A stretch of 64,000 bases of DNA, from assembly GCF_022581195.2 (NCBI RefSeq), contig NC_061454.1, forward strand, positions 744,001-808,000, written 5' to 3'. How positions within the stretch are numbered: the first letter of the stretch is position 1; each line of letters begins with the position of its first letter. The notes beneath the pieces were generated by a model, which was not told where the DNA came from, made no database searches, and saw only the letters and a program-made list of their open reading frames with translations. Below are positions 35,801 through 48,237 of the stretch, one piece after another. The position numbers were made by a program, and so were the translations under genes. Source of the DNA: Helicoverpa zea. Its lineage: Eukaryota > Arthropoda > Insecta > Lepidoptera > Noctuidae.

Positions 35801-38800
35801 TACGATTACATATGTGAAAAAGTTAAAATTACAAAGTTTTAAAAACACATTTTTATTATACTATCTAAATTCTAAAGTACCTCAAGTACAGCTTTAAATT
35901 ACCTATGCTAGCAGATTCCCAGTTCTTCCACCCGCCTCCTAAGGGACTACTCTTTATACTCCTAGGCACTCAAATAAAGTAACTTTCTACTGGTGAAAGA
36001 ATTTTCAAAATCAGTCTGGTGGAAGAAGGTAAGCTTACCTCTTAAGTTAAGATTCGCAATATAAAATACATCGTAAAGTTAACAAAATTCCATAGCGACA
36101 AGGGTACCTAGTTTCATTAATGAATGTCAACAAACCGGCAACAGAAGTACACAGGTGCTAACAGTTACCGTACAATGACTAGGCTAGGCATATAGTAGCT
36201 AGCTAGAGCTAGCCAAGCAACACAGTTCATCTACTTAACACGACGCATGTGCGACCGAGTTTGCTTCGACACAGTTTTAACGACTACGAATGAGTGATGG
36301 ACAGAAGTCCCATTAAATTCAGGAATATTAACTTTTATATAAAGTTATATTGAGGAGTTAGAGTCCAGAAAAAACTATAATATAAGAACTTTTGAAATGT
36401 AATATTACTGTAATTTGCTTTGGGTTTAAGACCACAGGTACACGTATAACCATAGTAGGCTTCCTATCAAAATCTACTGATAGTTTCCTCAACTACTTTT
36501 TTAACGTCTACATTTTCTACTTTATTATTAGCTACCGATTTTCCTAGATATATTTAAAGTGCACCTTCTGTTTCACCCACGAGGGGACATTCGACACACA
36601 TTCGTACGTTACTTACTTAGTCGCGCGATGACTCACCGCACTGAATCAGCGCAGGCGCAGCTATGTCGCTCACTCACTGTTTACATCTCACCTTTCTTCG
36701 CGGAATATACTAAATGAGATACGATATCATGTTAGTAAGAGTAAGATTTTTAATGAACTTCGACCTACAATTGGAATGTCTCTTTTTTAAAGAGAAACTG
36801 AATGATTGATCAATGCACAACTAAATCGATGCTTGGTTCTTAAAGCATTAAATGCCAAAATTCGTGAAATGATGTAAGAAATGTTTGGAAATCACATACG
36901 GATTCCGGTAAAACCTCAGGAAAACCGCTTGTGAAAATATACTTAAATTAGCATTTAATTGCATACAAAAACCAGAATCAGAAATATAATAAGAATAAGA
37001 TCAATAGATGCAAAGCCATAGATTTCAAACGGAGTATGACATAATTTACTAAACTGGCACAGAAAGGATCTATAAATGGGACAGAAAGGACACACTACCA
37101 ATGTCACATTACTTTTTCCCTTCAGAGAAAAAGGTTATTACTTCAGTAAGCCCACGCTTCATGATAGTTTGATTCTTAGCTTCGGTAGTATTTACAGAAG
37201 ATTAGGCATAATAAACACGCTGCTATCTGGTACTACGATGAGACGTGACCGATAACACAGTGGGTGGCACGTCTGCGATAGCAAACAGTAACTAGTCTAT
37301 GTACATTCCTTATTAGAATAACTTCAATAAGTTACATATTTTTACTTCTGAAGGTTCATATGAAATCTCGTGAAACTGTGATTTCCTAAATTAATGGTTT
37401 ACGGAAGTCACGAATTTTAAAGTAAATTAAATCTATATTTACACAAAAAAAAAAACTAATACAGGACTTCAAAAAATTGGTCCTCATCGCTGTCACCCGG
37501 TAAGGCTGGCGGCATTGCCTCGTTGAATGGCAATGCTTAAACGTTGATTTCTTTGGTTGAAATATTTTATGATCTAAATACATATGAGTAGGTATGTGTA
37601 TTACGCTTTATCTTATCTTTCCAACCTTCGAATTAATTTATGCATCATGAAACGTTAATTTTAGAACGAAGACTTTGTCAGTGTAAAGGGATACACGAGC
37701 ACTTTTTTATGATTGATTTTTGAGGAGTATTTTTAGCCATACATTTTGAAGTTACAGACATTGAAGGAATATGAATAACTAGATTACTGCCAAATATTGC
37801 CGGAATAAACTAACCACTAAATCTTGAGAGATTTGTAACTTGGCAAGAGTTTCTCAGAAATAGAAGTTTTCGAAGACATAGTAGTTACGCATAATAAATA
37901 ATATGCTATCTAGAACTCTAGGTTAGAAAATAAATGTATACTGTTTAAACAAACCGTTGGTACGGCATAGATATTATAACTTCAACAGTTAAGTAAACAG
38001 ACTACAGCTTGTGTTATATCTACATACAAGAATAATGTAAAATAAACTAGAATAATATTATTGTTCAATAACATATTTTTATAAATAAATGAAGGAATCG
38101 AATCCCACTTATAATGGAAAAACATTAATCTGCCAAGCCTTTTCCCAACTATGTAGGAGTCGGCTTCAAGTGTAAACAGATGCAGCTGAGTACCAGTATC
38201 TTACAAGGAGCACCTGCTTATCTGACCTCCTGCACCCAGTTACCCGGGCAACCCAATACCGCTTAGTAAGACTGGTTATTAGACTTACTGGCTTCTGACT
38301 ACCCGTAACGCCTGCCAAAGATATTCAAATGACAACCGGGACCTACAGTCTACCGTACTTTCCGAAAAATGGATGGAATAACATTAAAATTTGTTTCATT
38401 AAGTAGCAAACTTAATTACTCTTAACATCATTTTACGTTTAAATAAAGATTTTATATCGTTCATTTCATTTATAGTTTATCTTAACAAAGTTTATTGACC
38501 TCCGTAGATTATTATTTTTGGAATACGCACAGACACAAGTGGAAAATATTTGGATATCTACATATTTTATGGTCGGGTCTTTAGAGGTCCACGCTTCAAT
38601 TCAACAAAAATAAAACAAGTTAAAAACTCTTTTACCAGCTGTATAAAATCCCACAAATATTATAAATCCCGACCCGCTGTGGGTTAGCAGCGTGAGGGAG
38701 TGTCAGACTCGTACTGACTAAAACCCATCATGTTCCTTTGCTGAGTTTGTCTTTGGTTTGCTGAGTCTATATGTTCTTTCAGTGTAACATTGCCTAGCAG

Positions 38801-41800
38801 TTCCCTCAGGAAGCGGTTGAAACCACGGATGGAAGCTTGTAATTACAATATAATAATATACATGTAAATAGTATGTAGTACCACATAATATGACTGACTA
38901 CAGAGCGCCATTGACTGTTATCATTGAATGCAAGGGGCGTTTGCAATGCGTCACTACTTATCAATACCATTTGTACTTGAAATTAGATTATTTTATTTAT
39001 TTGCACTCTGTTTTCCCTTGAATCGACAGTATTGTGTACTCCCTACCAACTCCTAAGATGTATTTTCTGCGACATCTACATGTTTCGGACGGCAGGTTAA
39101 ACCGTCATTGATCATCTTTGGCAGTCATTACGGGTAGTCAGAAGCCAGTGAGTCTGACACCAGTGTCACCAAGGGTATTGGGCTGCTCGGGTAACTGGGT
39201 TGAGGAGGTGAGGTAGGCAGTCGCTCCTTGTAGAACACTGGTAGGTAGTGGAGTACTCAGCTTGGATGTTGTGCCATTTTTTCCTAGCAAAAATAAAAGT
39301 ATTGAAGAGTGGGCGTTTTAACGGCTGTCATTTGTTGACGTTGAAAAATTCTGATTAATCTATTTGAATGAACAATTTGTGATTTAATAGCTGAATTCAG
39401 TTGTTTAGATTTTAGAATGAAACTTGATAACAATACTATGTGTATTCTATACTTTCATATTCACAAGAACTCATTGTCTTCGTGAAAAATAAACCACGAA
39501 TTTCATTACCATACAAATCAAATACAATAGAGAAATTGTCATGAAAAAATAAATTGTTTCCTATTTATATTATTCTCCTTCGTCTTTATTTTCGTTTGAT
39601 TAACTCAGCTTCTACATTTTGTTTTGAAAAAGTCTAAACTAATCTTATAAAGCAAGTTGTAGGACAGATCGAAAAAAATTTTTTGAGTTCCATGGAACTG
39701 TCTACGAATTACTACTCCTGTGGAAACACGGTGCATTCAGTACAGTAGTTTTACCAAATATTAGATTTTAATAAAATATTAATGCGATTATTTAAATCAC
39801 ATATATTTTTTACAAAAGCCACCGTTATCTTCAGACCAACCGATTCGGCCTGTGCTAATTATTATAAAGGCCACATACATTAATTATGCGAAAAAACAAA
39901 CATTTTAAATAATCGCAAACCACTATCGATTATAATGTTTAAAATTATAAATTATATTATCAACACATAACTAATTAAATCTGTGGTACATACAATGTTT
40001 AAAAAAAACACGTTCTGAAGTCGACTTGATAATTTTGTACATCTGTTTAAATTTTGTTTAAAATCACGTTTGTTTAACTAATAAAATCACGACACGATGT
40101 ACTCAAATATGTATAATATTAACAATGTATGGGTATTCTGTAACTTTTGCAATGTAATGGTCTAGTATGTACGCATCATCATCACCCTGGTCTACTGGAC
40201 ATTGGTCTTCTACACCTTCTACGCCTTTCGAAAATCCTCACTCCATGTACTATGTTTCTACACTAAAAGTCTTTTGACACGAATCTATACTTAATAGATA
40301 TATTGCTTGAACGCGCTATAGAAATCAAAACTAATACTAAGAAGGTAGGCCATTTATCGAGGAAGGTTATAGGCTACTCCGAGTGAACTTAAATTAGCGA
40401 GACGAGACAAGGCAAGGGTAACCCAATTAAGTATCTCCAGAATATAGGTAAACCATGTGTTATACTATGTCTTTCAAGAATATTAGTGCTTAATTATGTT
40501 TTTGGCAACATGTACCACTGCGTCATTCCAGTTTCCAATAGGTAAGTCTTACGAAAGGTCAAGAACATATTATACGTAATAAGAATAACGTTATTACTAC
40601 TAGGAATACTTACAAGCGAACTCGGGATATTGAACGAGTGTAGAAAATGGTTACACAAGCAGATAAGACGCCAAGAAGTAGAAAAATACGTAGGTTATGG
40701 AGAAAAATTATAATATTGTTTTTCGTCTGATAATGGCGTCCACGGCCGATTTCGGCCACGGCGGCTGCTCTCATTTAAGGAGATCAGCCAGCTGCGCAGG
40801 ACATATTATAGTGCACGAGCATTTGCGCAGACACAGGTGCACTCCTATTCCTTCACTCTCATAACCCGATGGGACGACAATCCGACACGACCGGAAAGAG
40901 ATCAGGCGCAGGACCGACATTTACGTGCTCTCCGATGCACGGGTGAATCAATCACCAACTTCCAGACTACGGGCTGCTTTGTGAAAGTTTTTAAGAAAAC
41001 CCACAAAGCGAAAAGTCTGATAATACATATTATAAATTACGAAACACTTTTATAAAAATTATAAGCTAAGTTATTTTATTTTCAAAAATAATCTTTAATC
41101 AAAATCTAAAATCCAAAAAGTGCAAAAAAAAGAAACTGAGAAATATTTCTGTTTCTTTTTTTTTTTGTTCAAAATATCAAATCTACTAGTTCCTACGTGG
41201 GCATCGAAGCCACGACCCTGAACACACAAGCGGTTGCATCGTTTCATCAATTACAATGACCCTGCAGCGTATAATGCCAAACCTGTAGGTGATTAAACCC
41301 GGAACTAAATAAGGCCAAAGGATTTTTTAAATCCATTGGCGCTTCCTAAAGGAGATGGCCAAAAAAACACCCAGAGTCGACAGAAACTTCATATGTACGA
41401 TTGGATTCAGTATAATGTAAGGATTAAAAAAAGTATTTCATATCATCTAAAAACCATGGGGTTCTCTTTTTATAACGTTTTTTCGATCATGATTTTAGTT
41501 CACAGAAAAGTTTACTTTTACCGTTTCATGTTCATTAGAAGTTGAATGCAACTCATGATTGGACCGTTTTGCATCGCTAAGTCATTTGTAACATTTGACA
41601 ATGTCACATGGCGCGATTTTCAAAGACAATTTTTAAAAAGACGTTTCATAGCCAGTTGTGAAGGTTGCATATAACTGCGAAACCTCTCCAAGTATGTAAG
41701 GTCGGTGCTTTCGTGTTTGGAGTGGTTAAATATAAGACCTTTTAATCACCAGGCAATCTCAGTAACTATGGGGATATTACTGTTGGCTAGTATAATCTTA

Positions 41801-44800
41801 GTGTACATAGATTTTTTTTATGTTCCTTGATGTAAATGATCTTTAAAATCAATATAAATTCAACGACCTATTTTTGTGAAAATATGATATAGCTCCTATA
41901 CCCCATGGATTTCAGGCTGGAGTTTTTGGCACCATCAAAGGTCTATCATAATGAACCTATTGGTAAGCATTTCATTGCTGTCGATTCTGGGTTTTTTTAC
42001 TATGAAAATTTGGCCATCTCCTTTTAAACTTTACGGTTATTGGAAAAATTGTAGGAAGTTTTAACTATGTATGTAAAAAAGCAATGTTGATGTTTAGTTT
42101 CCTATTAATAAAATTGTTATGAACATACTTTCGTTGCGTGAAACAGTTTCGTTTTGTTACTAGCTATAGTATGGTCCGTACAAAAGCCGTTTTATCGTCC
42201 CACTGCTGGACACAGGCCTCCTCTCACACGGAAAAGGACTGAGCGTTAATCACCACGCTTGCTTAATGCGGGTTGGTGATTCCAGACATAGTCCAGGTTT
42301 CCTCGAGATGTTTTCCTTCACCTTTAGTCATTGGTGTCTAAGATATACTTAGAAAGCACAATCAAATAACTTTACTATTTTAAAGCCATTTGACACTTCT
42401 CCTGAAGTAAAGGTCCGAATTCGCAAGTTTCTAAATATGAATTTGTCAAAAATATTAAAATTACTTTGCAGATGCTATAATCGTATATTTATCAGACCCT
42501 TACATATTTAATTTTGGGGAATTCAAAAACATTTGAATCACAATAAGATTGGCACCTTTCAAAAAATACTACCTGACAAAAAATATTACACCAAGAACTT
42601 GTTTTGGGAACAACATTTTGATTTTTGTCACAATATATGGCCCAGTGGTCTAATTTTGATCCCGCGTTGAATTAATTTTAAAGCCTATTTTGGAGTAATT
42701 TTCAGTTGGAAAAGATAAGTTTTTTTGTTGAATAGATGTTCACAAAAAAAAATTTAAGGCTATATTTTATACGGCCCGATTTATTAGAGCATATCAATAA
42801 AAAAATATTTGTCTAATAATCTTGTACAATGTACATCAACAAAAAAAAAATACATCATGACTTTTGATAAAGTGTAATACAACTTTTTTAGCTACCTGTT
42901 TTTACACCATCAGTAAGAGGAAAAAATATAAAAATTATTAATATAGCCATAGACATTTAAAATAGCTTTCTGTGGGTGTAGCTCATTATCATTTTTAATA
43001 ACTAACACTGACAAAATGATGTCATCGGTTTTATAAAAAAAAAAAACGGAATTCAATATTGTTTTTTTTAATGTAATTTTAGCAATCAAGGTAACTGTTT
43101 AAAGAATGCTTTTCAGGCTTAAACTGTACTTGAACCCTTATTGCTAGGTTTTTGATGTGAGTGAGTACAAAAAAAAAATAGACTTTGGGGCTGTATTTGG
43201 TAATTACAAAATGTGCTGATTTCTGCTAAAAATACCTTCAACACTTGCATCAATTTTCAAGGCAAGATTCAATTTATCATAACAAATTAAAAACCTATTT
43301 GAAATGAAATGCTGGGCAAGAAAAAAAACTCAAATAATAATAGGTATAACAAAGAGGTTTGACTCACCACTGTCGACAACCTTGGTGTAAGTCACATTGA
43401 GCTGAGCTGCAAACTGCACCAAGATGCAGGTCACATTCTTGCTGTCCGTGTACATCCATGTTCCCTGGTCTGGGGGAGGAAGGGGTCCCGGGGCTGGGGT
43501 TGGGGCTGGAGCTGGGGCTGGAGTGGGGGCCGGAGTTGGCGCTTGTGTTGTGGTCGTCGTGGGTTTAGTAGTTGGGGGTGTAGTTGGGGGCGTAGTTGGG
43601 GGCGTAGTTGGGGGCTTAGTTGGGGGTGTCGTCGGTGGGGTGGTGGGCGCAGCAGTCGTAGTAGGCGCGGGCGTTGTATCTGGTTCGGGGGTGGTCAAGT
43701 CTTTGTGAGGATCCACGGGAATGATGATTGTTTTTGGTGTTGTGATCGGTTCACCGGCACCTGTGGACCAAAATGTTTGTTAGAATCAGTAACAAATTTC
43801 AGCTTATGATGCCTGACATACACTATTGGACTAATTGAATGTGCCATACCACTGTAACCGTACAACTTGAAACCGTACAAATAGACTGTAGTAAAATAAA
43901 ATACATTGATTGAAAATCTCCCCTGATTAAACTCATCCTCTAAAATCTAAAATTTAAATACAAAATTGATGATAAAGTATATTGAACAATCTGAGTCAGC
44001 ATCAGGTTACAGCAGGTCATTTGAATATCTCTGTATCAGTGTGCACACACTCATATGATGAATCATTGATATTGTCTGAACCATTAAGTCCTGTAACAAT
44101 ATTGACACATAGGGGCTAGTTTAGTGGTAAATAAATATAGAGTAATGCACCCCAATGTAATAACAAACCAGTTGTAAAAAAAGCTATAGAAATTGAGAAC
44201 AGGAAATCCGACCTATGTACTTATGCTCATATGCCTATCTATATATATAAAAATGAAACCCGCTTTCCATTGTCACGACATAACATGAAAACAGCTTGAC
44301 CGATTTGGCTGAAAATTAGAGGGGAGGTAACTTAGACCCGAGAGAAGGTTTTAGGATAGTTCTTGTCACCATCCGGCTACGGGACGCGGGTGAAACTGCG
44401 GGCGAAAGCTAGTATACCAATAAGAATGAGTAACATAAAATCATATACCTAACTTGCCTTTAGGAACCGAATTACAATTATGTGCAATAAATGGTGTGAA
44501 TGTTGATTTACTGACAAAATTGTTTAAATTTTTTTTTTGTTTATACCTTAAGGCTCCGAAAATACTGAACCGATTTGAAAAATTCTTCCGTTTTTGGAAA
44601 GGACTCTTCCCAAATAACATAGGCTATATTTTATCCAGGTATTATTAAGAAGCTCCCCTAGTGTGCAAATGAAACCATGGGAAAATGGCTAGTATAAAAT
44701 ACTTTCGCAAAAGTAAGAATAATTTTCAATTGTTTTGCCAACAGAGTTTCTTTACCTAATTTGTCATAGTTCAATGACCATTGTTGTTATAAGGCCTATC

Positions 44801-46075
44801 AGTAATATGTTACATGTTCACAAAATTAACCTACCACCCGTTAATCACAGTATTTACTATTTAATAATTAATTAAACTTAATGGATCCTTGTTTTGTACA
44901 CAACATTTTAGATGATTTGAATTAGTCATTAATACAAAGTCAAATATTGAATTAATGACTCATTATCTGCCTAGCCTTTTCCTAGCAGGTTAGCAGTGCA
45001 CCCCAGCTCTCAGTCTCAGCCAACGGCTTCCAGTTTAAACAGATGCAGCCGAGAGTATTACATGGAGCCACTGCCTATCTGACCTCCAGAATAACCCAAT
45101 AGCAATTAGCTCAGATGTCTAAAGAAAACTGGGATTCAAAATAAAACGTGCATTTGGAAATATAAAGGATCAAAAATATTGTCAGACCAACTGATGCAAA
45201 CATGTTTCTTCTTCAATATGTATACTGGTATAGATTAAAAACCTTATAATAAAATATGGCTATTCTAGCAACTCAACTTATCTGTTAATATGTAGAACTT
45301 TAAATATAAAATGATTTCTTCTTATATCACAATCAGACACTATCTTTTAAATGTCTACCAACATAATAAAAATACATAGAGATTGCTTGATAGTGAACAA
45401 GTATTGTTATTGTCTATAACCTTCAAGTAGGTAACAAGTAATGATTTTGAAATGACCCCAAAAATATGTACATATCAAACTAGGTTTGAATGAACCAATT
45501 TATATTTATGTTCAGACCAAAATGTGGGTCATATACTTGCTTGTTGTGAAAATAGCCATTGTTTTAATGTGAAACGGTTATGAAAGAATTTTTGTGAGAC
45601 TTTTCCTGTAAAGGTCATTTTATTCAATTATAAAAATGCTTAGCATTACTTACGAAGGTACTTCTTATAAGGTTTTTTTTTAGTTTTGTTGAATCAATAA
45701 GATTTATACAGATACAAGATGTTTAATAACTGTGTCATTATGTTAATATGAAGTACAGCATTACTTGTAATTTACGTACAACTAGCTAGACACATAGCTA
45801 TATAGTCGTAACAATATAAAGTTGAGGGTACACTTTTCTAGAATGTCGGGGAACCACGGTAACGCTTACCTACTCGAACTCTTTTTTGTCGCTAATTGCG
45901 CAAATAACGCTCAATCACGACAACAAAGCGCTCAAGGCGTACTCTCGGACCGACATAATGATAAAAAGCAACAAAGAACCTATTGCAACACAAATAGTTG
46001 TACGAAATAACACTTACCGTACTGCGAACAACTGCATAGTACCACTAACAACAAACAAAACCTGAGACGAGACAT
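25608..46075 (-). CDS. Lamp1: Lysosome-associated membrane protein (LAMP1-like), complete, 5 exons
   Basis: Type I lysosomal membrane glycoprotein. Exons in transcript order: 46075-46018, 43760-43368, 28967-28743, 27117-26929, 25750-25608, all with phase-1 junctions. The total is 1008 nt, 335 residues. The protein has a signal peptide (MSRLRFCLLLVVLCSC), a mucin-like Thr/Pro hinge (about residues 42-118), and one LAMP luminal domain with N-glycosylation sites (KNVTCILVQF, NVPVNATVVNGSC, NNMTF). Four luminal Cys (VTC, GSC, YRC, REC) give the two LAMP disulfides. A transmembrane helix (AVPIAVGCALGGLVVVVLVA) and a 13-residue tail GRRRSAARGYLSM follow. The GY-x-x-hydrophobic ending is the classic lysosomal sorting signal. 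The gene converges on laminin alpha and its third intron is 14.4 kb. In arthropods the family is usually represented by a Lamp1 orthologue. Confidence 0.95.
26800..26820. repeat. (ATCT)n microsatellite
   Basis: Five consecutive ATCT units in the last LAMP intron region. Confidence 0.9.
27190..28055 (+). repeat. Two fragments of a retroelement tail (GAAACCGCGG family)
   Basis: Fragments at about 27190-27340 and 27925-28055 carry ACTAGTGAACCGATAT or ACTACTGAGCGTAT, TCGAGTAACATAGGC and TGGGACGCGAGTGAAACCGCGG-like segments. Fuller copies are at 32545-32720, 35195-35362, 44525-44698 and 61505-61682, and a reverse one at about 33150-33255. They are 3' tails of a non-autonomous or truncated LINE family in LAMP introns. 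Confidence 0.6.
29739..32432 (+). mobile_element. Repetitive element with inverted AGGGTTCCGTA ends
   Basis: Left end AGGGTTCCGTACCTCGAAAG and right end TACGGAACCCTCGGTGCGCG are inverted. A (CTGT)n microsatellite (29792-29841) follows the left end. An internal segment is duplicated: 29875-30070 and 30190-30390 both contain CTTTAAGC, CAAACTTCTAAGT, GATCAAAAGATACA-like and ACTTCCCGT.AACTCAGAATC. The right end finishes CGCACTTGGCCGG. A second repeat (about 30.85-31.98 kb, TCATCAGGTCAG / CCGACTTCTAGACCGATGCA) appears inserted inside. No transposase was seen. Confidence 0.65.
30850..31980. repeat. Inserted dispersed repeat, related to 50.2-51.0 kb
   Basis: Shares CCGACTTCTAGACCGATGCA, GTCATCAGGTCAG, TTGCCCTCGATTTCTCAGGG and CGTCAGGCGG with the repeat at 50200-51035. 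Order and orientation are partly scrambled. It looks like LINE 3'UTR material. No RT coding was seen in it. Confidence 0.5.
37446..37550 (-). mobile_element. LINE 3'-end fragment (C-terminal tail copy B)
   Basis: The reverse strand encodes SIAIQRGNAASL, then a frame break, then a GACAGCGATGAGGACCAA segment matching the DSDEEQLF tail of the 56.55-kb copy. It is very short and inactive. Confidence 0.6.
38128..39285. repeat. Two copies of a dispersed repeat in opposite orientation
   Basis: 38128-38350 (forward: AACTATGTAGGAGTCGGCTT, TACAAGGAGCACCTGC, CCGTAACGCCTGCCAAAG) and 39110-39285 (reverse: GTCATTACGGGTAGTCAGAA, GGCAGTCGCTCCTTGTAGAA). About 760 bp of anonymous sequence separates them. Confidence 0.65.
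40730..40985 (+). repeat. Dispersed repeat (GAGATCAGCCAGCTGCGCAG family), copy 2
   Basis: Begins TCTGATAATGGCGTCCACGG and continues GGAGATCAGCCAGCTGCGCA. It is closely similar to the 18.3-kb copy, without the internal inverted extra piece. Confidence 0.7.
42190..42350 (-). mobile_element. tRNA-derived SINE, 3' two thirds, reverse
   Basis: Reverse complement of the SINE at 61.26 kb: TTTATCGTCCCACTGCTGGA, CTCACACGGAAAAGGACTGA, AATCACCACGCTTGC, CCAGGTTTCCTCGAGATG and CATTGGTGTCTAAGATATAC. Confidence 0.75.
44255..44698 (+). repeat. Two different retroelement tails in tandem in a LAMP intron
   Basis: 44255-44415 has CATTGTCACGACATAACATG, GACCGATTTGGCTGAAAATT, GGACGCGGGTGAAACTGCGG and GCGAAAGCTAGTA. 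44525-44698 has CTTAAGGCTCCGAAAATACT, GAACCGATTTGAAAAATTCT and ATGGCTAGTA. The rest of the intron (43761-46017) holds a repeat at 44.96-45.12 kb and otherwise anonymous AT-rich sequence. Confidence 0.6.
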
Positions 46076-48237
46076 GGTGGATGTATTGCGACGCAATGTT
46101 TTAGATAACTGTGCACGAACTATCTCACAATTATAAATGCGGTGCTAGTAAGTGATACGACGATAATCCGGTTGGAGAAACGTCCACGGATACGGAATGT
46201 CAATTGCAGACAGCTGAGCTGGGTTACCAGCTTAAACTTTTATATGCTACTAATTAGTGCACTTTGGTCAAATGACGTCATTATTGTTCAGTTTGGTGAT
46301 TAGTGGTGATTAATTCTAAACCCTTAAATCCATTAGAGAAAACTGTATCATATAATACCTGTGGGGAATTTACTTTTCTTGGAATCGAATCATTAGGATA
46401 AAATCTTTATGATAAAAAAATAATTGTAGTATCTTACAAGCACAATTTGGGTTATGCATTCGAGACTCATTTTGACTCATCACCGAATAAAATCATATTT
46501 TAAAATTTAAAACAAATCATGTTTTATTATTAAAAATGTGTACCCCAATTAAATAGCTTTCTACCATTCTACTACCACAAAATAACTATTACTTGGTAAC
46601 ATTACTAATTTGTCTGTAGGTTGGCTAGCCTGTACCATGCAGTTTAGGCAACATCAGCTTATGGAAAAAAACGCGGGAGTAATAGAAAGTACCAAGGCAA
46701 AACACTTTTTAAAATTGTTATCTGATAGTTCAAGCAGTTTCAAATAAAATAATTAGAGTAATGTGAGCAGTTATTTAATATTTATTTAATTATTTACACA
46801 CACTACGCAAAATATTGAATAACAGGGTTTTTGAACTTTAGCAGTCGTTACGGGTAGCCAGTAACTCTGACCCCAACCAACATATTATTTGGGAAAAGGC
46901 TAGACAGATTTTGAAAACATTTGATAAAGGCTAAAAGGATGCAGGAAAAGTTGTAAAATTAAAAGAAACTGAATTTTCAAACGGGTAGGTATTTTATTCA
47001 CAATATTCAATTCACATACACAAATATCTGAACTTTAACTAGAAACACCGGAATTATCATCACATAACACATCAAGTAAATATTTACAACAACTAATAAA
47101 ACATTTAAAATATAATTTGATGAATTAATATAATATTAGACAGATCTTATTCTAATAGATGAAAGTAGGTACAGTCATGGTCATTAATGCTCGAGTCGTA
47201 TTTAGGTAAGTATATTCTACTGAAATAGGTATCAAAGGCCTCCATTAAAAATTATGAAAAGGTATATTAATGTGCCCGACTGTACATTAGGAATGTTTAT
47301 TTAGGAAGGCAGAATAGGAAGAAGAATTATTTAATTAGACATATCTACAAAATAATGTTTGGTAGTTTTTTTTTGAACAGGTAAAGAGGTAGATTTACTT
47401 AAATGTTTAATATTTTTTGAAAAGGTTCATAAATAAGATCTCTAACTAGAATAATAATACTTTATAATCGATTTTTTTTAACAATTTTATAAGGTACACT
47501 TTGATTTGATTCAGCATACAGGCAGATGTTACCTAGTAGGTACAATACTTATATCTTAATAATGCCATATTATTGAAATGCTATAAGTATTTCAATTGTA
47601 GGTACCCTTAAAAAGCAAGAAATGTTATACTTAAGCACGTTACTTAGGTAATTTTTATTTGATAAAGTATTTTTATAAAGTAGGGATGTATTAGGTACCA
47701 AACCTAATTGTATTTTAGATTTAAAGTAATTAATTCCAAATAATTGATCTTTTCTATTCTTATCAACTAGGTATTCTTAGAATCTAACATAAACGGCAGC
47801 ATTTGTAGATATTTAATAACAAACATCTAATCTAGCATCTAACATCCATTCATTTTATTACAAAAGCAGTATGAAAAAGTTTAATTAATTCTAAATGAAT
47901 CATAATCATAATTACCTTCAGCAGTTATTGCTAATAAATTAATTACTAACCATTAAAAAAATCTTAGTAATTTATAAAAACTAAAAGTATAAAATAATAC
48001 CTATATATTATATTTAGATTACAAATCAAAAGGTACTTAGTATTTGTTGACATCCTACGTATGCAGCGTAAGTTATGGATCCTACTAATTTTCTGAAAGT
48101 GGTATACTACATATAGTGGTATCCATTCAAATTTCAGTCAGTAGCATTGGCAAGAAGCCATGTTAAAAGAAAAATAAGAAAATAATGTAGGCCAGTTCTT
48201 GTTAGAATAAAAAAAAAAATAGGCATTACTAGTGAAG
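46076..48237. other. Intergenic region between LAMP and the ATPase-beta-like gene
   Basis: Contains the 5'UTR/promoter side of LAMP (just above 46075) and the 3' side of the next gene. A partial dispersed repeat (46838-46915, reverse) is present. I saw no coding frame, TATA box or named regulatory motif that I could support. Confidence 0.5.

Larger units (their letters stand above)
28968..43367 (-). other. 14.4-kb LAMP intron, repeat-filled
   Basis: No exon-like or gene-like frame was recognised. It holds the inverted-end element at 29.74-32.43 kb, SINE pieces (33.66, 42.2 kb), retroelement tails (32.55, 33.15, 35.2 kb), a poly(A) run at 34109-34132, a LINE C-terminal fragment at 37.45 kb, dispersed repeats at 38.13, 39.11 and 40.73 kb, and otherwise anonymous AT-rich sequence (35.4-37.4, 39.3-40.7, 41.0-42.2 and 42.4-43.3 kb). 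Confidence 0.7.

Noticed and set aside
43424..43809. Gly/Val-rich and Trp/Gly-rich frames on the + strand
   Set aside because: Antisense shadows of the LAMP Thr/Pro hinge exon.
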